Below are positions 32,865 through 39,269 of a DNA stretch of 39,643 nt, one piece after another. The DNA comes from Pseudonocardia sp. (GTDB lineage: Bacteria; Actinomycetota; Actinomycetes; Mycobacteriales; Pseudonocardiaceae). The notes below the pieces were generated by a model that was not told where the DNA came from, searched no databases, and saw nothing but the letters and a program-made list of their open reading frames with translations. Both the position numbers and the translations under genes were made by a program. The stretch lies in NCBI GenBank assembly GCA_019244295.1, contig JAFASX010000079.1, forward strand, positions 1 to 39,643, given 5' to 3'. The first letter of the stretch is position 1. Every line of letters starts with the position of its first letter.

Positions 32865-33207
32865 ATCCTGCGCCCTTGCGGGATGCAACCCGCGATGCAT
32901 CGCGTCGAGTCCGATCGTCAGCAGAAGGCAATCGTGATGAATCGGCGCAATTACTATACCAACGACCCGAACAAGAAATGCCGAAGGCGATACCAGCGAC
33001 CTGTGCAATGCATCGGGGGGTCCGATCGGTTTCGCTAACCTTTTGGTGAGTATGCAGGACGAGTCGATTGTTCTTGATCCCACGTCACCGGCGCCTGTGT
33101 GATGGCCCTCGATGAGAGGGTGCCACGACGCTGCGAGACATCTTGACGGAATGGCTGGGATGACCCGAAACGAGAAGTGGCTATAGACGGTGAGAGGAGG
33201 TGAGGTG
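32865..33207. other. Intergenic region with 14-bp palindrome
   Basis: This 343-bp gap has no supported gene; a 33-codon frame at 32937-33038 is too short to trust. It contains a perfect palindrome CGCGATGCATCGCG (32891-32904), with a partial echo (AATGCATCGG) near 33007, possibly a regulator site. Transcription of the small zinc-ribbon gene must start here. Confidence 0.4.
33194..33201 (+). promoter_or_regulatory. Strong Shine-Dalgarno that sets the zinc-ribbon gene start
   Basis: AGGAGGTG lies 6 bases before ATG 33208, nearly perfect complementarity to the 16S 3' end. It favours ATG 33208 over the GTG at 33190, which lies upstream of it. Confidence 0.7.
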
Positions 33208-33384
33208 ATGGGGTCACGCAGCTGGTGGGCTGGGCTGGTTGCGCGGCGAGCTGAACGGGCTACGCTGTGGCGGATGCGCCGAAATCGAGTGCGGGTAACA
33301 TGGCGGACGTGCCGCCGGTGCGGGAGCTACTCCTACCAAACAGGTAAGAGCGGGCTGTGCGGAGGCTGCCTGAGCCTGCATTAA
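33208..33384 (+). CDS. Small zinc-ribbon protein
   Basis: A 58-residue basic protein (MGSRSWWAGLVARRAERATL...). Its C-terminal half has two CxxC knuckles, TCRRCGSYSY and SGLCGGCLSLH, spaced 12 residues apart as in a zinc ribbon. The N-terminal half is Arg/Trp-rich and amphipathic. Similar tiny Cys-rich proteins occur in actinomycete mobile elements, but I cannot assign a family. The unusually strong ribosome site argues that it is expressed. Confidence 0.6.
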   Translation: MGSRSWWAGLVARRAERATLWRMRRNRVRVTWRTCRRCGSYSYQTGKSGLCGGCLSLH

Positions 33385-33450
33385 CACCCACCACAATGAA
33401 AGCCCAAGAACTTTCACGCACCCGGGGTGGTGCGGTCAATGGCCTTGCTT

Positions 33451-34100
33451 TTAGCCGGATGGGCGGGGTCGGAGGGCGTGGAGTTGGATTCGTCGGGTGA
33501 TGTGGGTCACGCTGGGTTTGTCTTTGCGGGCGGGGAAGTCGCCGGCTTTTTTGGTGGCTTGGGGGTTGGTGCGGTGGGGGCGGTCGCGGACGAGGCTGGC
33601 TGGGTCGAGGATCTTCAGTAGGAAGGTGGCCAGGGCCAGGTCAAGCTGGTGAGGGGGAAAACCCGCCGTGACGGTGTCGGCCACGGCGGCCAGGGCGTTC
33701 GGGAAGCTGATCGCATCGGGTGGGATACCGCTGGCGTCGACGGCGGCGCCGATGAGGGTGTGGATGGCTTGGTAGACCGCGAACGTCGCCCACATTTCCT
33801 GGGCGACGCCCTCGGGGTCTTTGCTGCGCAACACGGGCATGCCCGCACCCATGTCGGTCTTGTGGCGGCCGATCACCGTCTCGCATCCCCAGCGCATCGG
33901 GTAGGCCTCACTGTCCAGCAGGTCGGTGACCAGGGCGAACACTTCCGAGGTCTCTTCGGTGCCCCCGTTGGTCGCGGTGGTGTGCACGGTGTACTCGATG
34001 ACCCGCACGGTGATCGGCGGGCCGTCGGGCTTGCGGGCCGGATACAGCTTCGCTAGGTAGCTGCCCTCGCGTAGGACCTGGATCAGCTCAATCCGAAAAG
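33451..34100 (-). pseudogene. IS4-type transposase, C-terminal half only
   Basis: The minus strand reads QVLREGSYLAKLYPARKPDG, TVRVIEYTVH, DLLDSEAYPMRWGCETVIGR (the conserved Y...W.E region with the catalytic Glu), LRSKDPEGVAQEMWATFAVYQ and a C-terminal all-helical region. This is the second half of an IS4-family DDE transposase. The N-terminal half, with the first two catalytic Asp residues, is absent. The frame stays open to 34257, but that sequence does not look like a transposase and includes an AT-rich patch. No terminal inverted repeats were found. Confidence 0.75.
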
Positions 34101-34142
34101 AACACGATCTTTCGTTAAATAAAATAATCACGAACTTTTCGT
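34092..34142. other. AT-rich patch at the IS4 remnant break
   Basis: Around 50 bases (gatctttcgttaaataaaat followed by aatcacgaacttttcg) are far richer in A+T than the surroundings and coincide with the end of transposase similarity. It may be a junction filler or a foreign fragment. Confidence 0.5.
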
Positions 34143-34448
34143 TGCCGTCGCCTGAACGCGCCATGCTTGAAGCATGCGTCTTGCTGATCAGTCGTATCTG
34201 GGTCTCATCGGCTACGACCCGGCAACCGCCGATGACACCGGCTATCACCACCGTCACCCGTGCATGGCAGACCAGTCGCTTCTAGGGCATCACGCTGAAG
34301 CAGGTCGTCGCGGCTGGCCTGCTTCCTCCCAGGACACCTGTCTTCTCGGCCAACGGAGCGTGGCCCCCTAATTGCGCCTAATGATGAAGGCTCGTAGCCG
34401 GGTCCCATGTTGGCCGGCAGGAAATCTATCATTCAGTGTTGTGCTGAT

Positions 34449-34480
34449 GACTTCCCCAGCACGGACGTGCCGGGGAAGTC
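34449..34480. terminator. Hairpin downstream of the arsR-type gene
   Basis: GACTTCCCC (34449-34457) pairs with GGGGAAGTC (34472-34480), extended after one mismatch by GCAC/GTGC. It lies 28 bases beyond the minus-strand ArsR stop, as expected for its terminator. Confidence 0.7.
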
Positions 34481-34507
34481 TGCTTTCCGGTCTTGGGGGT
34501 TTGATGG

Positions 34508-34879
34508 TCAGTTGCTGGGAGGCACCTGGGTGGGGCTGGCGGTGGCAAGGAGGGTATGGAGGGTTTCGTCGGCCAGTTGGTAGCGGATGATCCGGCCCTC
34601 GCGTGCGGTGGTGACAGCTCCGGCGGCGCGGAGAAGCCGGAGGGCCTGGGAGGTGGTGGTGGCGTTGATCCCGGTGGCCAGGGCGAGGTCAGTGACGCTG
34701 ATGGGCCCAGCGCTGCGGATGCACAGCAGCAGGGCCAGCCGGCTGCGGTCAGCGAGCAGGGAGAAGCGCGCCGCCCAGGTAGCGAGGTGCTCGGGTCCGC
34801 CCAGCGCCTCGATGGCGTGGCAGACCCGGTTCTCATCGATGGCCTGGTGGTGAGTGCGCTCGGCGGGCACGAGGTGCAT
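34508..34879 (-). CDS. ArsR-family metal sensor, His-rich N-terminus
   Basis: A 123-residue winged-helix regulator. The N-terminus MHLVPAERTHHQAIDENRV has His2, His10 and His11, a likely metal site. The DNA-binding domain follows (SLLADRSRLALLLCI, VTDLALATGINATTTSQALR, EGRIIRYQLAD). N-terminal His ligands are used by nickel/cobalt sensors of this family such as NmtR. The gene is divergent from a NiCoT permease, so it probably represses that gene until Ni or Co is sufficient. Which metal it senses cannot be read from sequence. It ends in a hairpin. Confidence 0.85.
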   Translation of the reverse strand: MHLVPAERTHHQAIDENRVCHAIEALGGPEHLATWAARFSLLADRSRLALLLCIRSAGPISVTDLALATGINATTTSQALRLLRAAGAVTTAREGRIIRYQLADETLHTLLATASPTQVPPSN

Positions 34880-34939
34880 GTCAACCAGTTTCTCATCTTA
34901 CCCTTGCATCTCATCACCTGTTCAGTCTTGAAGGTGACA

Positions 34940-35085
34940 GGGGTCGCGCCCTACGATGAGCTTGTCTCCGTCCTCCGGACGGGGATGGTGCTGCCACAGC
35001 GAAGCCCGGTGTGAAATCCGGCACTGTCCCGCAACGGTGAAGCCCCCTAGGGGGATGAGTCCGGTCGCCTGTCGCCGCATCCACG
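34940..35085 (+). promoter_or_regulatory. Cobalamin (AdoCbl) riboswitch
   Basis: The conserved core is recognisable in order: GCCAC (34993-34997), GAAGCCCGGTGTGAAATCCGG then CACTGTCCCGCAACGGTGA (35001-35040), a stem loop AGCCCCCTAGGGGG, and GAGTCCGGTCGCCTGTCGCC, a B12-box-like 3' part. The boundaries are approximate. It sits in the leader of the NiCoT gene, so adenosylcobalamin should lower expression of the permease, marking it as a cobalt importer for B12 synthesis. The expression platform probably acts on the GAGGAGG ribosome site 90 bases downstream. Confidence 0.88.
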
Positions 35086-35185
35086 GTATTCGAGCCTCGC
35101 AGGAAGGACGGATCCGTGCCGGTCGGGTGTGCGGGCCGGTCCGGCCCGTGTGGGGGGTCTGGGAGCATCCCGAGGAGGATGCCTT

Positions 35186-36283
35186 GTGCATGCCCTGATG
35201 ACCCGTTACCGATCGATCGCCCACGCACTAGTCCCTGCCGAGTGGGGCCGGCTTGGCGCGATGACACTGGTGGTCCTCGCTCTGAACGCTTTCGGGTGGG
35301 GAATCTTCGTGTTCACCGTGCTTCCCCGCCACTTCCACTACCAGAACCTCGGCATCGGGATCGGTGTGGCTATCACCGCCTGGACACTCGGTGCCCGCCA
35401 CGCCTTCGACGCCGACCACATCTCCGCCATCGACAACGTGACCCGCAAACTGATGGCCGAGGGCAGACGACCGCTAGCTACCGGGTTTTTCTTCGCCCTG
35501 GGCCACTCCACGATCGTGTTCGCCGTCGGAGTGGGCATCTCGATCGCAGCCCGAGCCGTGTTCGGGGCCATGGTCGACCCTAACTCCACCTACGAAACCC
35601 TCGGCGGGATGCTCGGCACGCTTGCCGCCGCTGGATTCCTCTACCTGATCGCCGCGCTGAACATGATCGTGCTTGCCGGGATCGTGAAAGTCTTCCGCAC
35701 CATGCGCCGCGGCGCCTACGACGAGGATGAACTCGAACGCCAACTCCAGGCCCGCGGTCTGATGTGGCGCTTCTTCGGTCGTTTCATGCGCTCGATCAAC
35801 CACACCTGGCAGATGTTTTTCGTTGGTCTCGTCTTCGGTATCGGCTTCGACACCGCCACCGAGGTCGTCCTGCTCGCCGCGACCGCCTACGCCGCCACCG
35901 CCGGACTCCCCTTCTACGCAGTCCTCGCCCTGCCCCTGCTCTTCTCCGGCGGCATGACCTTGCTCGACACCCTCGACGGGTGCTTCATGAACTTCGCCTA
36001 CGGCTGGGCCTTCGCCCGACCGGTCCGCAAGGTCTACTACAACCTGGTCATCACCGGTCTCTCCATCGCCGCGGCGTTCCTCATCGGCACCATCGAGATC
36101 CTCGGCGTCCTGACCGATGAACTGCACCTCAGCGGCCCCTTCTGGGACTTTATGTCCAACTTTGACATCAACCGAGCCGGATTCCTCATCGCCGGCCTGT
36201 TCGCCCTTACCTGGATCGTGGCCCTGACAGCCTGGCATTTCGGGAAGATCGAAAAACGCTGGGAAACATCACTCCGCGAATAG
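35186..36283 (+). CDS. NiCoT-family nickel/cobalt permease
   Basis: A secondary transporter of Ni2+/Co2+ in the HoxN/NixA/NhlF family, 365 residues from GTG 35186. That GTG lies 7 bases after GAGGAGG (35172-35178); ATG 35198 is the alternative. The signature HAFDADH (H-x4-D-H) in the second helix, LGHSTIVF, GFDTATEV and MTLLDTLDGCFMNFAY are all present, with about eight membrane helices and a cytoplasmic loop at about 165-195. A B12 riboswitch precedes it and a His-rich ArsR sensor is divergent from it, so cobalt is the likely physiological cargo. The module is intact amid decayed DNA. Confidence 0.93.
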   Translation: MHALMTRYRSIAHALVPAEWGRLGAMTLVVLALNAFGWGIFVFTVLPRHFHYQNLGIGIGVAITAWTLGARHAFDADHISAIDNVTRKLMAEGRRPLATGFFFALGHSTIVFAVGVGISIAARAVFGAMVDPNSTYETLGGMLGTLAAAGFLYLIAALNMIVLAGIVKVFRTMRRGAYDEDELERQLQARGLMWRFFGRFMRSINHTWQMFFVGLVFGIGFDTATEVVLLAATAYAATAGLPFYAVLALPLLFSGGMTLLDTLDGCFMNFAYGWAFARPVRKVYYNLVITGLSIAAAFLIGTIEILGVLTDELHLSGPFWDFMSNFDINRAGFLIAGLFALTWIVALTAWHFGKIEKRWETSLRE

Positions 36284-36619
36284 CCACACAACACCACAAG
36301 AAATCCTCCCTAACCGTGGCACCTCCACGGGGCTACTCTCTGGCGCTGAACTCGGCGAGCGGAGGCTAGCAGTGCATTCGTGCCAATCGACCCACGCTCG
36401 GATCGACAGCACCTCACAGAACACGTCCCGCCCGATCACTACACATAACTCAGACTTGCTGGTCGAACCGGCCTCCCAACCTACCAAAAGTGATCAACCT
36501 TCTAAACCCGACAGATAAGGAGCCAACAACCAAGATCAACGTCCTTGGACCACTGGGACCAGAACTGCGTACGGTAGCACCGGCGCCCTAACTACAGCTC
36601 TTGAGCGGTGACTGTTCTC

Positions 36620-36635
36620 TGTGACGTACGTCACC
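36620..36635. promoter_or_regulatory. Crp/GlxR-like operator
   Basis: TGTGACGTACGTCACC matches the Crp/GlxR consensus TGTGANNTANNTCACA at all but the last base and contains a perfect 14-bp palindrome (36621-36634). The nearest plausible gene on its right is the HTH fragment at 36989, so its target is unclear. Confidence 0.5.
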
Positions 36636-36830
36636 TCGCATGGCTTAACCTGCCATCTCGTACTGGACAGTTCCGCCGGCAAGCGGCTAACCAACGATCG
36701 AGAGGCCCCTAGCCCTCAGCTTGAGAACCGAGCCTCTGATCTGGCGCAACGTGGTACCGGGGACAGGATGCGGATCTACGTTCTCTGGATTATGAGGACA
36801 TTTTTGACTGAACAAGCGACCGTAGCCAGT

Positions 36831-36926
36831 CCTGATCATGATCCGCGGTTCGTGCCGTGACACAGCCGTCACAGCAAAGCCGCAGGTCACGGACGGTGGT
36901 GGGCCTAACGTGTTAGCATAAGAACC
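36831..36926 (+). repeat. 96-bp dispersed repeat, copy 1
   Basis: The sequence from cctgatcatg to agaacc matches 39170-39265 over the same length in the same orientation, with scattered substitutions and no net length change. Shared blocks include gcggttcgtgc, acggacggtggtg, cctaacgtgt and agcataagaacc. It may be the end of an insertion sequence or a promoter cassette. Confidence 0.75.
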
Positions 36927-36988
36927 AGACCCTCCTGGTCGAGGGGCCTGAGATCAAGATCCGTCCGGTCGGGACTCGCCCGCAGAGT

Positions 36989-37153
36989 ATGCGTGGTGGC
37001 TTCTCCGCTGATCAGCTGCAAGCGATGATCGATCTTTACAAGTCTGGTGCCACAGCCGAGCAGGTAGCCCAGAGCTGCGGCTTCAGTAAACGCAGCATCA
37101 AACGGTTACTACAGCAACACGGCGTACGCCGCGAACGCCGCGGCAACGCATGA
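36989..37153 (+). pseudogene. Resolvase-type helix-turn-helix fragment
   Basis: A 54-residue frame from ATG 36989: MRGGFSADQLQAMIDLYKSG, then ATAEQVAQSCGFSKRSIKRL and LQQHGVRRERRGNA. It resembles the C-terminal Hin-like DNA-binding domain of serine recombinases or resolvases. In-frame similarity-like sequence upstream (VEGPEIKIRPVGTRPQS) has no start, so the protein is probably truncated, though it could be a free-standing small HTH protein. A related VEG.EI..RPVG sequence recurs about 350 bp downstream (37287 onward). Confidence 0.5.
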
Positions 37154-37352
37154 TCAATTGGATGGGCGTCGTGCCTACCAAGAGTCGGTTGCGCCCAGGG
37201 GAACACGACCAACAACTCCAGACTATCGCGTCAGGGCCGAACGAAAGATAATCTTTCATCGGACCAACTCGCCGAACCACACGGTGCTGGTCGAAGGCAC
37301 TGAGATCATGGTCCGTCCAGTCGGGTACCCGTCACGTGACGGATAGTCGTCG

Positions 37353-37520
37353 GTGAACTTGCTAGATCATCGCTGGGTTGACGCCATGCAAGCTATGGAG
37401 CTGCTCTGCAACGTCTACGGCGTGGGACCCTCCCGTGCCAAGCGTTACTCATCGAAGATCAAGGGTTACGACCACGCTGCCCACGGCCTGGCACCAAGCG
37501 CCGGTAGCGGACTTGCATGA
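37353..37520 (+). other. Small coding-like frame of unknown function
   Basis: A 55-residue frame from GTG 37353 reads VNLLDHRWVDAMQAMELLCN, then VYGVGPSRAKRYSSKIKG and on to TGA 37518. It has a balanced amino-acid composition and a basic centre, unlike shadow frames nearby. I recognise no family and see no clear ribosome site. It may be a remnant of a mobile-element gene. Confidence 0.3.
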
Positions 37521-37621
37521 AACTGATCACCCGAACCCACAGATACACGATCTACAGTTCAGGCTCACAGGTCGCACCCATCGCGGCATGAGCGGACATT
37601 GCGCCCGGCGACTCAGCCGGC

Positions 37622-37783
37622 ATGACTATGCGGTGGCTTGCAGTCGCCGAGGGCACGCTGATCGCTGCGCTTCTGATCGTCCCCGACGTGATGGCCGCCC
37701 AGGCACCTCCGGAACTGCTCGGCATGCACACCAACATGGCCGGCGTTCTTCCCCCCGATGTTTCAACGGCGTTAGCGCAGTGA
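37622..37783 (+). pseudogene. Chimeric frame ending in an epoxide-hydrolase fragment
   Basis: From ATG 37622 a 53-codon frame begins with a hydrophobic stretch (MTMRWLAVAEGTLIAALLIV) and continues in the native reading frame of the neighbouring epoxide hydrolase: DVMAAQAPPELLGMHTNMAG then VLPPDVSTALAQ and TGA. The second part copies residues 196-226 of that enzyme on the opposite strand. It is probably a duplication by-product rather than a functional gene, although the start resembles a signal peptide by chance. Confidence 0.55.
37676..37778 (+). repeat. 103-bp inverted repeat, left arm
   Basis: This arm is the reverse complement of 38320-38422, inside the epoxide hydrolase gene. A core of roughly 78 bases is identical and only a few substitutions lie near the ends. 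The arm overlaps the last codon and stop of the epoxide hydrolase gene. Confidence 0.9.
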
Positions 37784-38998
37784 CCGGAACGCCGCGCGGA
37801 GCTCTGCGGCGAACAGCGCCGGTTCCTGCCAGGCGGCGAAGTGGTTGCCCCTGTCAAGCTCGTTGAAGTAGATGAGCTTGGGGTAGGCCCGCTCGGCCCA
37901 GCTGCGCGGGGCCTTGTAGATCTCGTGCGCGAAGACGCTTACGGCGGCCGGGATGTTGACGTTCTTGACGCCGAAGAAGTCGAACGTGTTCTCCCAGTAC
38001 AGCCGGCTGGAGGAAACCCCTGTGTTCGTCAGCCAGTAGAGGGTGATGTTGCCGAGGACTTCGTCCCGGGTCAGATTGCCGACGGGGTGCCCCGCGAAGG
38101 CGTCCGCGATGTCCTGGTAGCTGGCCGCGTCGTGGTTGATCATCCAGGCGGCCAGGCCGACGGGTGAGTCGGCCACTCCATAGAGCGTTTGCGGCTGCGT
38201 CCCCATTTCTATCCCGTAGCCGATGCCCTTCGTATAGAAGAAGTTCAGTTGCTGGTACGTGCGGCTTTCCTCAGCGGACAGGCCGGATGGCGGCGGGCCG
38301 CCGGCCCCTAGTACGTTACGCGCTAGCGCCGTCGAAACATCGGGGGGAAGAACGCCGGCCATGTTGGTGTGCATGCCGAGCAGTTCCGGAGGTGCCTGGG
38401 CGGCCATCACGTCGGTGACGATTGCGCCCCAGTCGCCGCCTTGCGCCACGAATCGCGTGTAGCCGAGGCGCTTCATCAGCTCCACCCAGGCACGGGCCAC
38501 GCGGGCGGGACCCCAGCCGACCTCCTGCGGCTTGCCGGAGTACCCGTAGCCCGGCATCGACGGGATCACCACGTCGAAGGCGTCCGACGCGCTCGCGCCG
38601 TGGGCGGTGGGGTTGGCGAGCGGGTCGATGATCTCCAGCAGTTCGATGATCGAGCCGGGCCACCCGTGCGTGATGATGACCGGCAGCGCGTTTTCGTGCT
38701 GCGAGCGGACGTGGATGAAGTGAATGTCCAGCCCGTCGATCTCGGTCATGAAGTGCGGCAGGGCGTTCAGTTTCGCCTCGCACTTGCGCCAGTCGTACTC
38801 TGTCGCCCAGTAGCGCGCGAGTTCCTGGACCACCGCCAGCTGCACGCCCTGCGAATGATCGGGGACGGTCTCCTGGTCGGGCCACCGGGTGGCCGTGATG
38901 CGCGCACGCAGGGCCTCGAGTTCCCCCTCGGGGGTGACCGGGATCGTGAACGGCCGGACCGCCGCGGCGCCGGCTGAGTTTTCGGTCGTGGCAGACAT
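37772..38998 (-). CDS. Epoxide hydrolase (EHN-domain, microsomal type)
   Basis: A 408-residue alpha/beta-hydrolase that opens epoxides to diols. An N-terminal EHN-type domain (about 15-125, containing ITATRWPDQETVPDHSQGVQ) precedes the catalytic domain. HGWPGSIIEL at 111-120 forms the oxyanion region, the nucleophile is Asp189 in AQGGDWGAIV, lid tyrosines lie in the FFYTKGIGYGIEMGTQPQTL region, and the catalytic His is in RGNHFAAWQEP near 388. GGAG lies upstream of ATG 38998. It is the only full-length enzyme gene in this decayed part. Codons for residues about 193-226 are duplicated in inverted orientation at its 3' end. Confidence 0.92.
   Translation of the reverse strand: MSATTENSAGAAAVRPFTIPVTPEGELEALRARITATRWPDQETVPDHSQGVQLAVVQELARYWATEYDWRKCEAKLNALPHFMTEIDGLDIHFIHVRSQHENALPVIITHGWPGSIIELLEIIDPLANPTAHGASASDAFDVVIPSMPGYGYSGKPQEVGWGPARVARAWVELMKRLGYTRFVAQGGDWGAIVTDVMAAQAPPELLGMHTNMAGVLPPDVSTALARNVLGAGGPPPSGLSAEESRTYQQLNFFYTKGIGYGIEMGTQPQTLYGVADSPVGLAAWMINHDAASYQDIADAFAGHPVGNLTRDEVLGNITLYWLTNTGVSSSRLYWENTFDFFGVKNVNIPAAVSVFAHEIYKAPRSWAERAYPKLIYFNELDRGNHFAAWQEPALFAAELRAAFRSLR
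38320..38422 (-). repeat. 103-bp inverted repeat, right arm (within epoxide hydrolase)
   Basis: This arm encodes residues about 193-226 of the epoxide hydrolase, just after nucleophile Asp189. Its inverted partner is 37676-37778, 541 bp away. It is probably the source copy, because the protein frame continues normally on both sides. Confidence 0.9.
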
Positions 38999-39269
38999 GT
39001 GGGGCTCCCTTCTCCGTGGGTTTGGCTACGGCACGAAGCCTGCTCGTCTCCGCTGCTGCAGGGGGGCGTCACGGCACATCCTCTCATGGTCGCCAGCCTC
39101 GGCTTGACGCTGAGATCCCTGCTGCCCTCTTGATCGCAGCTCACGCTTACGAGGATGACCAGATCTGGTCCTGATCATGGTCTGCGGTTCGTGCACCGAC
39201 ACAGTTGCCACAACAAAGCAACAGGTGACGGACGGTGGTGGACCTAACGTGTCAGCATAAGAACCGGCC
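38999..39269. other. Region upstream of epoxide hydrolase
   Basis: No supported gene. It holds the epoxide hydrolase promoter on the minus strand and, at 39170-39265, copy 2 of the 96-bp repeat. Confidence 0.45.
39170..39265 (+). repeat. 96-bp dispersed repeat, copy 2
   Basis: This is the partner of 36831-36926, same length and orientation. It runs directly into the interior of an IS6-type transposase frame (AERGITVDHVTMYRWV), so a junction lies at about 39265. Confidence 0.75.

Larger units (their letters stand above)
36284..36988. other. 705-bp stretch without a supported gene
   Basis: After a weak CCGTGG/CCACGG hairpin (36314-36330) downstream of the permease there is no convincing gene. 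The stretch contains a Crp/GlxR-like palindrome (36620-36635) and the first copy of a 96-bp repeat. Base composition is lower in G+C than the chromosome block, and frames are short. Confidence 0.5.

Noticed and set aside
32937..33038. 33-codon frame MNRRNYYTNDPNKKCRRRYQ...
   Set aside because: Too short, no ribosome site and no known family; could be real but is not supportable.
35474..36238. Acidic Gly/Glu-rich minus-strand frame inside the NiCoT gene
   Set aside because: Shadow of hydrophobic codons of the permease; no start context.
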